Source: Thalassobacillus sp043497085 (GTDB taxonomy: Bacteria > Bacillota > Bacilli > Bacillales > Halobacillaceae). From it: 64,000 nt of DNA. The DNA is taken from assembly GCA_043497085.1 (NCBI GenBank), contig JBIEKI010000002.1; one strand, given 5' to 3'. The position numbers were made by a program, and so were the translations under genes. This document shows, piece after piece, positions 43,656-52,053 of this stretch (the stretch's first letter is position 1; each line of letters starts with the position of its first letter). Below the pieces are notes generated by a model that was not told the origin of the DNA, made no database searches, and worked only from the letters and a program-made list of their open reading frames with translations.

Positions 43656-43745
43656 GACCTTGCATCTTCTTTACTTGTTGGGATAGGAAATTATAAATTT
43701 ATATTAAATCAGCTTATACTTGATTGCCCTTGCAAGATGCAGGTC
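43656..43745 (+). other. Potential structured leader before tatC
   Basis: GACCTTGCATCTT (43656-43668) can pair with AAGATGCAGGTC (43734-43745), 12 pairs with one bulged base, closing a 65-base AT-rich loop. It lies in the 205-base gap between tatA copy 2 and tatC. It could be a leader structure or a remnant of an inserted hairpin element; there is no known riboswitch match. Confidence 0.4.
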
Positions 43746-43832
43746 AGGCCAGCACGTGACGGCTTAGTCAAAGGGGCATATGTACATAGCGTTTGAGCTT
43801 TAACTGGAACGGTTCAGCGGGAGGTGTTTAGG

Positions 43833-44609
43833 TTGAAAAAAAAGAAACAAATAGAAGATGTCGAAATGAATTTAACAGACCATTTAACGGAGCTGAGAAA
43901 GCGGATCATTTGGACACTTGTCTCTTTTGTGGCCTTTTTTATTACTGGATTCATTTTTATTAAAGATATTTATCAGTTCTTTGTCAGGGATCTGGCGTTC
44001 GATTTACATGTGACGAGTCCAGGGGAAATCATCTGGATATATTTCACGATGGCAAGCATTGTCGCTTTGATTGGTACGCTGCCCATTCTGAGCCTGCAAA
44101 TCTGGTTATTTGTGAAACCGGCTTTGACGCCAAAAGAGACAAAGGTTTCTCTTTCTTATATTCCGGCTATATTTTTATTATTTTTAGCTGGATTGACTTT
44201 TGGTTACGTCATTTTTATCCAATTGATCCTTCCATTCTTGCTTTCCTTGAATGATGGAATGTTCAATGAAATTTTCACGGTCGATCGTTATTTCAAGTTT
44301 TTGTTCCGGGTGACCATCCCGTTTGCCATCTTATTTGAGATACCTATCATTACGATGTTCCTGACAAGCCTGGGCGTCATCAACCCAGTAATGTTAGTAA
44401 AAATCAGAAAGTATGCGTATTTTGTTCTGATCATCATAGGTACCATGATTTCACCTCCTGATTTCATTTTACAGCTGGTAGTAGCTGTTCCTTTGATTAT
44501 CTTATATGAAGTGAGTATCGTACTTTCTCGCGTGGTGTATCGCAAAAAACTGAAGCATCATCGTGAATTTATGGAACAGGAGTTTGAAGATGATGAATAC
44601 GGAAGCTAA
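43833..44609 (+). CDS. tatC: Twin-arginine translocase subunit TatC
   Basis: The multispanning receptor of the Tat system, six membrane spans. MNLTDHLTELRKRIIW with the conserved HLxELRxR, FVKPALTPKETK, and FGYVIFI-type spans are visible; near the end, GTMISPPDFILQLVVAVPLI is highly conserved. I chose TTG 43833, six bases after GGGAGGTG; a GTG at 43824 overlaps the ribosome site. Length 258 aa. With two tatA genes it makes a minimal TatAC system. Confidence 0.94.
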   Translation: MKKKKQIEDVEMNLTDHLTELRKRIIWTLVSFVAFFITGFIFIKDIYQFFVRDLAFDLHVTSPGEIIWIYFTMASIVALIGTLPILSLQIWLFVKPALTPKETKVSLSYIPAIFLLFLAGLTFGYVIFIQLILPFLLSLNDGMFNEIFTVDRYFKFLFRVTIPFAILFEIPIITMFLTSLGVINPVMLVKIRKYAYFVLIIIGTMISPPDFILQLVVAVPLIILYEVSIVLSRVVYRKKLKHHREFMEQEFEDDEYGS

Positions 44610-44613
44610 TCCT

Positions 44614-44643
44614 AAACCCGCTGTCTTAGTGACAGCGGGTTTT
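44614..44643 (+). terminator. Terminator of tatC
   Basis: AAACCCGCTGTC pairs perfectly with GACAGCGGGTTT around TTAGT, then TTAA. Confidence 0.88.
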
Positions 44644-44716
44644 AATGTAAAGTTTATAGCAAGTGGTCGATAGAATGCTGATGTGCAGGGAAGAAAATGT
44701 TAGGGTATAACTATTC

Positions 44717-44752
44717 AAAAAAAAGACCTCGACTGCTTTTACAGTCAAGGCC
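44717..44752 (-). terminator. Orphan minus-strand terminator
   Basis: GACCTCGACTG (44725-44735) pairs with CAGTCAAGGCC (44742-44752) allowing G-U, with eight T following on the minus strand. No minus-strand gene lies upstream. It may end a small RNA starting near 44780, where TATTAT is seen on the minus strand. Confidence 0.55.
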
Positions 44753-44905
44753 AAGACACAAACAAAGGATCATCACTTGCACACCTATATAATATCAGGA
44801 TACTGCAGGCCTGAAAGTGAGATTTATCACTATTTGATTGATTTTAACGAAAAACCATGATAAAACTTAATACAATAGTTTGTAAGAAGTAAGGGGGAGC
44901 TTTGG

Positions 44906-45127
44906 ATGCGTTCATTTTACCATTATATGATGCGGTTCAGGGGTAATAAGCAGCAGGATCACGAAAAACAATTGGCAGACTGGATGTTTGAGGATCATAG
45001 TTTTCCTAAGCAAGCTACGTCATATCATGAAGTTAGTGACTATCTGGAATGGAATGCTCCATTCCCTGAAGCACTTCGCGTATTTGATCGGTTATGGGAC
45101 TCCTATCAAATGGATGAACAAGAATAG
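44906..45127 (+). CDS. yozE: YozE-family (UPF0346) protein
   Basis: A 73-aa protein of the YozE SAM-like fold family, function unknown. SFYHYMMRFRGNKQ, EDHSFPKQATSYHEVSDYLE and the final FDRLWDSYQ match the family from start to end. AAGGGGGAG precedes ATG 44906. Stand-alone gene with a terminator. Confidence 0.9.
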   Translation: MRSFYHYMMRFRGNKQQDHEKQLADWMFEDHSFPKQATSYHEVSDYLEWNAPFPEALRVFDRLWDSYQMDEQE

Positions 45128-45139
45128 TTGAAATGAAAT

Positions 45140-45167
45140 CGTGCAGCCGGATGGTTGTGCGGTTTTT
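45140..45167 (+). terminator. Terminator of yozE
   Basis: CGTGCAGCC pairs with GGTTGTGCG (three G-U) around GGAT, followed by GTTTTTC. Confidence 0.7.
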
Positions 45168-45206
45168 CATTTTAATAACAGGTAACATTTCCCTGTTGTT
45201 CGTAAC

Positions 45207-45228
45207 GGAACCCATGTTCGTGTATAAT
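45207..45228 (+). promoter_or_regulatory. LexA-type SOS box and -10 of sbcDC
   Basis: On the minus strand CGAACATGGGTTCC (45220-45207) matches the Bacillus LexA box CGAACRNRYGTTYC at 13 of 14 positions. TATAAT (45223-45228) follows at once and the -35 is weak, so the box sits in the promoter spacer. It predicts DNA-damage induction of sbcD-sbcC. ATG 45285 is 57 bases downstream. Confidence 0.7.
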
Positions 45229-45284
45229 AGATTTATAATTAGAACAGGATGTATGGTATTTAAGCATGAAAGTGAGGTTATTCT

Positions 45285-46436
45285 ATGAAACTATTACATA
45301 CCGCAGACTGGCATCTTGGCAAAATCGTCAACAGTGTACATATGACGGAGGACCAGCGCTATATTTTGCAAGAATTTTTGAAGGTAGTAGATGACGAGCA
45401 GCCGGATGCGATTATAATCGCGGGTGACTTATATGATCGTTCGATACCTCCGAGAGAAGCGGTTGAATTGTTAAATGATGTCCTGACGGAATTGGTCATC
45501 GATAAGAAAATTCCGGTGTTAGCGATTTCGGGAAACCATGATAGTCCGGACAGACTGGAGTTTGGCAGTCAGTTATTCCGGTCTCAGCAATTATATTTAG
45601 ATACAAAATTAAAAGGTGAATTTCAACCTGTCACGCTAACAGACGAACATGGCCCTGTCCATTTTCATCTCGTTCCTTATTTGGAACCGGCGGAAGTAAG
45701 ACAGTTTTTTGACGATGATAGCGTCCAATCTCATCATCAGGCTGCAGAACGGATGATTGACCATATTAAATCCAATCATGATATGTCAGAACGCCATGTG
45801 TGGGTCGGTCATTCCTTTTTAGCCGGAGGAATGGAAACGGAATCGGAGGAAAGGTTATCGATGATAGGTGGAAGTCCGTATGTCGATGCGGAACTGTTCG
45901 AGGACTTCGCTTACGTGGCATTAGGGCACTTGCACCAGCCGCAACGGGTAAGATCGGAGCATATTCGTTACAGTGGGTCCATTTTAAAGTATTCTTTTTC
46001 TGAAGCGAGTCACCGAAAGGGTGTCACGGTTGTAGAGCTGACCGGTGAAGATACTACAATCAGACAAGTTCCCCTTAAGCCTCGACGTGACCTTGAAGTC
46101 GTAGAAGGCTACCTGGACGACTTTTTGAATCTGGAATTACCGGATCATCCCGAAAATTATCTTCATGTAAAATTGCTGGATGACGGTCAGTTAGTGGATC
46201 CGATGGGAAAATTACGCAGGAAGTATCCAAATATATTGCGGCTCGAACGGAATATGCTCTCGTCGCAAAAAAAACTGCAGGATCTCACAAAAATCAAAGA
46301 ACGTCAGGAAATGTCTCATACGGATTTATTTGCTTCCTTTTATGAAGAAATGAAAGGGGATGCTATCCCTGAAAAGCGGAGCAGGCACATTGAACAAGTC
46401 ATCAATAAATTAATGACTGAAGAGCGGGTGAAATGA
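45285..46436 (+). CDS. sbcD: Exonuclease subunit SbcD
   Basis: The Mre11-like nuclease of SbcCD, which opens hairpins and processes DNA ends. Metallophosphoesterase motifs: HTADWHLGK, AGDLYDRSIPP, ISGNHDSPDR, and GHSFLAGG with ALGHLHQPQRV. Length 383 aa (B. subtilis 391). Ribosome site AAAGTGAGG precedes ATG 45285. sbcC begins one base after the stop, so the complex is made from one message. Confidence 0.95.
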   Translation: MKLLHTADWHLGKIVNSVHMTEDQRYILQEFLKVVDDEQPDAIIIAGDLYDRSIPPREAVELLNDVLTELVIDKKIPVLAISGNHDSPDRLEFGSQLFRSQQLYLDTKLKGEFQPVTLTDEHGPVHFHLVPYLEPAEVRQFFDDDSVQSHHQAAERMIDHIKSNHDMSERHVWVGHSFLAGGMETESEERLSMIGGSPYVDAELFEDFAYVALGHLHQPQRVRSEHIRYSGSILKYSFSEASHRKGVTVVELTGEDTTIRQVPLKPRRDLEVVEGYLDDFLNLELPDHPENYLHVKLLDDGQLVDPMGKLRRKYPNILRLERNMLSSQKKLQDLTKIKERQEMSHTDLFASFYEEMKGDAIPEKRSRHIEQVINKLMTEERVK

Positions 46437-46437
46437 C

Positions 46438-49400
46438 ATGAAAGCTATTACGTTAACAGTTACCGCATTCGGACCTTATCGTGGACGACAGCATATCGAT
46501 TTCAGCAGGCTTGGGGAAGAATCGATATTTCTAGTAACTGGTCCAACTGGGGCTGGGAAAACGACGATATTTGATGCCATGTGTTTTGCATTGTACGGAA
46601 AAGCAAGCGGCAGCGATCGCGATCAGGATACGTTGCGCAGTCATTTTGCTGAGCCGGATGAACAGACAAGTGTTGAATTTGTTTTTGAATTGAGAGGGAA
46701 AACCTATCGTGTTATCCGAACACCGAAACAGCCGAAGAAAAAAGCGAGAGGTGAGGGATTCACCGAGGGTCCTTCGAAAGCTGAATTGTACATCCTTGAT
46801 GGAGATAAAGAAATATTAGTAGCTTCTCGTATAAAAGAAGTGAATGAAACCCTGGAAGAGATGATCAGCCTTGATTATGAGCAATTTCGTAAAATGATCA
46901 TGATTCCACAAGGAGAATTCCGAAAGCTTATTTCAGAGAACAGTAAAGAACGGGAAGAGATTCTCCAACGCATTTTCCATACCCATTTTTACGAAAGAGT
47001 CACCGAGGAGCTTAAACAGCACTCCAGGCAATTAAAAGAAGAAATCAGCCAGTATCAATGGAAAATCAAACAGGAGACAAATAAAGTAGCCTGGGAGGAA
47101 GAAGAAGTTGTTGATACGTTAGAAGACCCGAAAGAGATTCTGACATTACTGGAACAAAAGGAAAAGCAGGCGCAACATTCACACCAGCATGTAGAGGAGC
47201 AATTAACGAAACAAAACGTGAAGTTAAAAAAGACGCAGGAATCATTTTACCAGGCAAAGCAGTTGCAGGAAGATTTTTCGAGGTTAAAAAAATACCAGGA
47301 AGAAAAACAGGCATTAATGCAGCAACAGCCGGACATGGAAAAAGTGAAAGACAAACTTTCCCAAGCAGAAAATGCAATGGAAGTGGTACCGGTCGAGGAG
47401 CAGTGGAAGAGCCGCCAGCAGGACTATGAACGCTTGAAAGCTCAGTTAGAACAAAAGCGGACTTATCTTGCTGAAAGTCGCGAACAGTTCACAAAGCTCC
47501 AAAAAACTTATGAACAAGAATCAGAAAAAGAGCCAGAGCTAGAGCGGTTAAAGGAAGATATCAAACGGAAAAAAGAGGAACTGGAAAAGCTTAACAAACT
47601 GAAAGTCCTTCACGAAGAGAAAGAAAAGACCGGAAAGAAGTTGGAAATAAAAGCTCAAGCTATTCAAAAGCTGAAGCAGGCAGTAGAAGCGAACAAACGG
47701 GAAAGTACAGAGCTTCAGGGGCTGCTTAAGCAGGAAAGTGAATGGAATAAAGCTTATTATCTATGGAAACAGGATTTTCAAGAACAAAAAACCATTCAAA
47801 ATAGAATCGAAAAATTAGTAAAGGTCAACGATGACATCTTGAATATGCGAGACAGGTATCGGGATTTCAAGCGGCACTACGATAGAAAGGTTTCGGAAGC
47901 AGAGCATATTAAAAACCAGCTGGATGAAAAGCAAAACGAATTGAATCAGCAGCACGCTTTCCTGTTAGCTCATTCCCTGGAAGCAGGAGCTCCTTGCCCT
48001 GTATGCGGTTCTGAACACCATCCTTCACCGGCTGGAGCCTCCAGCCAGGGAAATTCATCGTTGGAGGTTGTCGAGCAGTTACAAGAAAAGTATCGGCAGG
48101 CTGAAGAAGCTGTTAAGAAAGAGGAAGAGCAAAATATACAACTGAAAGCAGAAGGACAATCACAAAAACAGCTACTCGTAGCGGTTCATGAAGAAGTGGC
48201 TGAGCACGTTCCCGACCTCCAAGCCGAAACCATTAAGAAAGTACAGCAAAAACAGGCAGAAACGATCGATATGTATCAACAGAAAATAGCGGAGATAGAG
48301 GCCAAACTGAAAGAAATAGCTACGGCACACGATAAAGCGAAGCGGTTGGATAATCAGCTGGAAGCCTATCAAAAAGAACTGGAAGCAGAGCAGGAACAAT
48401 ACAATCAGCTTGAGAACAGTATGGTGAAAACAGAAACATGGATCGAACAGTTGAGTGAAGGAATGGACACCACCCTGGACAGTTTAAGTCAAATGAAAGA
48501 AAGTATTGCCCGCATGGAACGTAATTATCAACAAGCTGTAACAAACTGGGAACAGATAAAAAAACGGTATGAAGAGACAAAAGAGGAGTTGCAAAAACTG
48601 GAAGTTGAAGTTTCTGAGCTTACTAATTATACCGAAGAAAGTAGGCAGACTGTCGCAAAATGGCAGGAGAAATTAGATGAACAGCTAAGCAAGCACCAGT
48701 TTGCCAGTTTAGAAGCCTACCAGGCGGTTAAGCTTCCTAAGTCAGAATGGGAAGAATTAAAACATAAACTGGAACAGTACAAGCAGAAGCTGGTCACGAT
48801 TGAAGAGCAGACAGCGGAACTGGAAGCGCACTTGAGAGACAAGGAAGAACCTGAAATAGAAATATTACAAGCAAAGCTGGATCAGGAAGAGAAAGTGAGA
48901 GAAGCACTTGCTTCGCGTAAAAACGAAGCAGGGCTCCATCTTAAAATGATCCAGGACGTTCAAATAGCGGTAGATTCCTTATATAAAGAGCAAGAGCAAT
49001 TAATGAACGATTATTACGACATTGGTGAACTTGCGGATCTAGCCAGGGGAGAAAATCATTTGCGTTTATCCTTTGAACGGTACGTTCTATCTGCATTCTT
49101 AGATGAGATTCTGATGCAGGCAAACATCCGCTTTGATCAAATGACTGATCATCGCTACCAGCTGATCAGAAGTGACCAGGTCGCAAAGCGTGGTGCCCAG
49201 AGTGGACTTGATTTGGAAGTTATGGATCATCACACAGGGCTGCAGCGTTCTGTCCGTACACTTTCAGGCGGTGAGGGATTCAAAGCAGCACTGAGCCTTG
49301 CCTTAGGAATGGCTGATGTCGTTCAGGCTCATGCAGGAGGAGTCCAACTGGATACACTGTTCATTGATGAAGGCTTCGGCACGCTTGATGATTTATCTTT

Positions 49401-49554
49401 AGAGCAAGCGATTGGATGCTTAAAGGATCTGCAGGACGGTAACCGAATGCTTGGGATCATTTCCCATGTTCCCCAATTGAAAGAGGAAATTAAAGCGAAG
49501 CTCCATATTTCACCAAGTCCAGAAGGCTCAACGGTACAGTTTGTATTCCATTAA
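46438..49554 (+). CDS. sbcC: Exonuclease subunit SbcC (Rad50-like ATPase)
   Basis: The SMC-like partner of SbcD. Walker A GPTGAGKTTIFDAM near residue 34, long coiled coils (about 180-510 and 560-830) with a zinc hook CPVCG at 520-524, then ABC signature VRTLSGGEGFKAALSLALG, Walker B TLFIDEGFG and the final HVPQLKEEIKAKLHI. Length 1038 aa. ATG 46438 follows the sbcD stop by one base. A bridging coiled coil tethers DNA ends while SbcD cuts. Confidence 0.95.
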   Translation: MKAITLTVTAFGPYRGRQHIDFSRLGEESIFLVTGPTGAGKTTIFDAMCFALYGKASGSDRDQDTLRSHFAEPDEQTSVEFVFELRGKTYRVIRTPKQPKKKARGEGFTEGPSKAELYILDGDKEILVASRIKEVNETLEEMISLDYEQFRKMIMIPQGEFRKLISENSKEREEILQRIFHTHFYERVTEELKQHSRQLKEEISQYQWKIKQETNKVAWEEEEVVDTLEDPKEILTLLEQKEKQAQHSHQHVEEQLTKQNVKLKKTQESFYQAKQLQEDFSRLKKYQEEKQALMQQQPDMEKVKDKLSQAENAMEVVPVEEQWKSRQQDYERLKAQLEQKRTYLAESREQFTKLQKTYEQESEKEPELERLKEDIKRKKEELEKLNKLKVLHEEKEKTGKKLEIKAQAIQKLKQAVEANKRESTELQGLLKQESEWNKAYYLWKQDFQEQKTIQNRIEKLVKVNDDILNMRDRYRDFKRHYDRKVSEAEHIKNQLDEKQNELNQQHAFLLAHSLEAGAPCPVCGSEHHPSPAGASSQGNSSLEVVEQLQEKYRQAEEAVKKEEEQNIQLKAEGQSQKQLLVAVHEEVAEHVPDLQAETIKKVQQKQAETIDMYQQKIAEIEAKLKEIATAHDKAKRLDNQLEAYQKELEAEQEQYNQLENSMVKTETWIEQLSEGMDTTLDSLSQMKESIARMERNYQQAVTNWEQIKKRYEETKEELQKLEVEVSELTNYTEESRQTVAKWQEKLDEQLSKHQFASLEAYQAVKLPKSEWEELKHKLEQYKQKLVTIEEQTAELEAHLRDKEEPEIEILQAKLDQEEKVREALASRKNEAGLHLKMIQDVQIAVDSLYKEQEQLMNDYYDIGELADLARGENHLRLSFERYVLSAFLDEILMQANIRFDQMTDHRYQLIRSDQVAKRGAQSGLDLEVMDHHTGLQRSVRTLSGGEGFKAALSLALGMADVVQAHAGGVQLDTLFIDEGFGTLDDLSLEQAIGCLKDLQDGNRMLGIISHVPQLKEEIKAKLHISPSPEGSTVQFVFH

Positions 49555-49628
49555 TTACTTTTTAAAACTATGTTTCTCTCATGTTATATTATTAATTGCA
49601 CATGTTAGAAGCAGAGAGGGCGTTCCAC

Positions 49629-49985
49629 ATGAAAGTTATTAATGCACCAACGACAGCTCAGGTGGAAGAGTTACATGGCCTATGGGGACAGTTTCAACAA
49701 GAAGTATTACCATGTTTTCTTTCTACCTCTTATTTACAACAGTTAGGAAACACCGATATTTTTCATTTGCCAGACCTGGATGTAAAGGATCAGGCAGACA
49801 TCATTGAAATGACGATAGCGCTGCAGACGATTATCCATCTGGTAGATGCATCCTTAAACAAGCATGAAAAATCCGGCTATCTGTTTGAATCTAATAAAAA
49901 GATACTCACCAAACATGGAGTTTCCTTTCCTTTTGAAGCACGGTTATTCGAACTTCCTGAAAAAAATTACCGCCGCTACCATTAA
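49629..49985 (+). CDS. Unrecognised 118-aa protein, possibly DUF5365 (YhcC-like)
   Basis: ATG 49629 follows GAGAGGG. The product begins KVINAPTTAQVEELHGLW, has FQQEVLPCFLSTSYLQQLG and EMTIALQTIIHLVDASL. The layout (a leading beta strand, then a helix with FPxYF-like, then an LQTII helix) resembles DUF5365 proteins as I remember them, which is weak support. Cytoplasmic, no enzyme motif. It follows sbcC with its own ribosome site. Confidence 0.6.
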   Translation: MKVINAPTTAQVEELHGLWGQFQQEVLPCFLSTSYLQQLGNTDIFHLPDLDVKDQADIIEMTIALQTIIHLVDASLNKHEKSGYLFESNKKILTKHGVSFPFEARLFELPEKNYRRYH

Positions 49986-50047
49986 GATGCTTGTAATTTT
50001 CGTTCTAATTAAATAGGATAAAAGTAAATGAGAGCGGAGGTATCGCC

Positions 50048-50296
50048 ATGTCTACACCATTTTCAATGGAATGGAAGATGATTACCGAAGGCCAGGAAAA
50101 ACGAATCAATGCAGAAGATAATATATTTGAGATCACATTCGATGGTTATAAAATATTTCCCATTGAGGAAATAATCGAAATTAAGCGTCATCCAGATGCG
50201 GATTTGATCGGAAGCGGGAAAGTTGTCGAATTGATTTTCAAAAACCAGCAAACTACTTGCAAATATCAACTAATTTCGCTATATAGCGTCAATTAA
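50048..50296 (+). CDS. DUF2584-type small protein
   Basis: An 82-aa protein with FSMEWKMITEGQEKR, FDGYKIFPIEEIIEIKRHPD, and YQLISLYSVN at the end. The pattern of a beta-rich domain with xGYRxxPxxxPIxVRRH and a final TYQLISLHS matches the DUF2584 family. GCGGAGG precedes ATG 50048. Function unknown; single gene. Confidence 0.75.
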   Translation: MSTPFSMEWKMITEGQEKRINAEDNIFEITFDGYKIFPIEEIIEIKRHPDADLIGSGKVVELIFKNQQTTCKYQLISLYSVN

Positions 50297-50476
50297 TGGA
50301 TCGCTATTATGCGAAAGGCGTCTGTTTTTGCGCTTGCCCGGGAAATATTGTGCTGAATTATTTCCCCTTGTCCCAACAAGATTCAAAGAATTGCCACATT
50401 CCCCAAGTTTGTTATGAAGGTATTCATCTTATACTTAAAGTAGCTACATGAATATTTTCAATAGGGGGAAGATAAC

Positions 50477-50557
50477 ATGCTCAGCAGTGTTTTGTTTGGT
50501 TTAATTCTAAGTGGTTTTATAGGTTTGATCATTACAGCAGATTTAGTATCAGAATAA
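50477..50557 (+). CDS. 26-aa hydrophobic peptide, independent small gene
   Basis: ATG 50477 follows AATAGGGGGAAG. The peptide (MLSSVLFGLILSGFIGLIIT then ADLVSE) is a single membrane helix with an acidic end. A perfect terminator stands 29 bases after its stop and no other gene shares the transcript. Ribosome site, composition and terminator together suggest a translated small membrane peptide of unknown role. Confidence 0.6.
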   Translation: MLSSVLFGLILSGFIGLIITADLVSE

Positions 50558-50585
50558 ACACTTTTTAAGCGGAAAAGCTTATCCA

Positions 50586-50619
50586 TTCTCCAGGTTACAT
50601 TTACCTGGAGAATTTTTTT
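50586..50619 (+). terminator. Terminator of the 26-aa peptide gene
   Basis: TTCTCCAGGT pairs perfectly with ACCTGGAGAA, followed by seven T. Confidence 0.92.
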
Positions 50620-50645
50620 GTTCATTTGATAGGTTTTGTTATTAT
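50618..50645 (+). promoter_or_regulatory. Promoter of ung
   Basis: TTGTTC (50618-50623), 16 bases, TATTAT (50640-50645), directly after the preceding terminator. Start near 50652 gives a short leader to ATG 50677. Confidence 0.55.
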
Positions 50646-50676
50646 TTTTATAGAGTTGCAAAGGAAGGGTGAGGAT

Positions 50677-51363
50677 ATGAAGATATTACATAACGATTGG
50701 GCTCCACTGCTGGAGCAGGAGTTTGAAAAACCATACTATCAGGAGCTTCGCGAATTTCTGAAAAAGGAATACCACCATCATACCGTTTATCCGGATATGC
50801 ATGAGATCTATCAAGCTTTGCACACGACACCTTATCAAGATACAAAAGTAGTCATTTTAGGACAAGATCCATATCACGGTCCAGATCAAGCACATGGATT
50901 CAGTTTTTCAGTAAAGCCGGGGGTTGATGTTCCGCCATCTTTAAAAAACATCTATAAAGAGCTGGAAACGGATGTAGGGTTTGAAATTCCCAATCATGGA
51001 TACTTAAAACCGTGGGCCGAGCAAGGGGTATTATTATTAAACAATGTGCTGACTGTCAGGGCTCACCAGGCACATTCCCATCAGGGAGCAGGGTGGGAAA
51101 CATTCACCAATGAAGTAATTGAGGCGTTGAATCAAAGAGAAAAGCCTGTAGTATTCATGCTGTGGGGAAAGCATGCGCAGAAAAAGGCTTCGTTTGTCGA
51201 GCGCGGCCGTCACTTTGTAATTCAATCTCCACATCCTAGTCCATTATCCGCTTATCGAGGGTTTTTTGGCAGTCGTCCATTTTCCAAAGCTAATCGTTTC
51301 CTGGAGGAAATAGGGGAGTCGCCGATTGATTGGCAACTGCCACATCAAGTAACAAAGGCTTAA
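50677..51363 (+). CDS. ung: Uracil-DNA glycosylase
   Basis: Removes uracil from DNA in base-excision repair. The water-activating Asp64 is in VVILGQDPYHG, the catalytic His in QSPHPSPLSAYRGFFG, and LLLNNVLTVRAHQAHSH is the conserved middle motif. ATG 50677 follows AAAGGAAGG; the longer frame from 50626 overlaps the promoter. Length 228 aa (B. subtilis 225). Confidence 0.96.
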   Translation: MKILHNDWAPLLEQEFEKPYYQELREFLKKEYHHHTVYPDMHEIYQALHTTPYQDTKVVILGQDPYHGPDQAHGFSFSVKPGVDVPPSLKNIYKELETDVGFEIPNHGYLKPWAEQGVLLLNNVLTVRAHQAHSHQGAGWETFTNEVIEALNQREKPVVFMLWGKHAQKKASFVERGRHFVIQSPHPSPLSAYRGFFGSRPFSKANRFLEEIGESPIDWQLPHQVTKA

Positions 51364-51431
51364 GCCCATGCAAACTTAGTCGGTTCACATATACTATCCT
51401 ATGACAAGAGAATGAGTACGGAGGGATAGTT

Positions 51432-51962
51432 ATGTTTCCACCGGCAAGACCTCCGATGGGAGGAAGACCGCCAGGATTTGGGGGGCAGTCGCCTTTTCAA
51501 ATCGGTTCGTTTGGGAATCAATTCGGAGTTGGCAATCAGTTCGGGGGAGTGCCACAAAAGCAAGGGTTCCTATCCAAACTTTTAGCTAAAAGAGGAGCAG
51601 GTGCTGCAGCGCGTGGTGTGGGTGGTGCCGTCCAGGGTGGCGGTACTGATTTTGCTTCCATGCTTGGTAACGCACAGCAAGTACTGAAAATGGCCCAGAG
51701 TGCTGCACCTATGATCCAGCAATATGGACCGATGATGAAAAACATACCGACATTGATCAATCTATGGAAAATCATGCGGGAGCCTGATGAAGAAACAGAA
51801 ACACAGCCAGAAAGCTCTAGGAGATCACCGGAACGAATGGAATCAAGAGTAAGCAGCAATCGGGAAAGCAACAGGAGACGCGAGGAGTCTCCCGGTGAGA
51901 TACGTTCTCATAAACCTTCTAGTGCCAATCAAGGCACATCACAGCCCAAATTATATATTTGA
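51432..51962 (+). CDS. YqfQ/VrrA-like Gly/Pro-rich protein
   Basis: A 176-aa low-complexity protein: an N-terminal Pro/Gly/Phe-rich part (FPPARPPMGGRPPGFGGQ), a core (GFLSKLLAKRGAGAAARG and QQVLKMAQSAAPMIQQYGPM, then MKNIPTLINLWKIM) and a charged Ser/Arg/Glu tail. The core pattern of a hydrophobic helix ending GPMIKNLPSMIKL matches the YqfQ/VrrA family, which is linked to the spore. GGAGGG precedes ATG 51432. No membrane span. Confidence 0.65.
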   Translation: MFPPARPPMGGRPPGFGGQSPFQIGSFGNQFGVGNQFGGVPQKQGFLSKLLAKRGAGAAARGVGGAVQGGGTDFASMLGNAQQVLKMAQSAAPMIQQYGPMMKNIPTLINLWKIMREPDEETETQPESSRRSPERMESRVSSNRESNRRREESPGEIRSHKPSSANQGTSQPKLYI

Positions 51963-52053
51963 GCTGTGCATGTGACTTGATTTTTTTTCTTAAAAAGGAA
52001 AGAATGAGGGAAATACGTGTTATGAACATACTTTCTCTCGGGAGGTTTTAAAT

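Noticed and set aside
43587..43796. 69-codon frame between tatA copy 2 and tatC
   Set aside because: It overlaps the end of tatA copy 2 in another frame, lacks a suitable ribosome site and its codons look random; the region is better explained by a leader structure.
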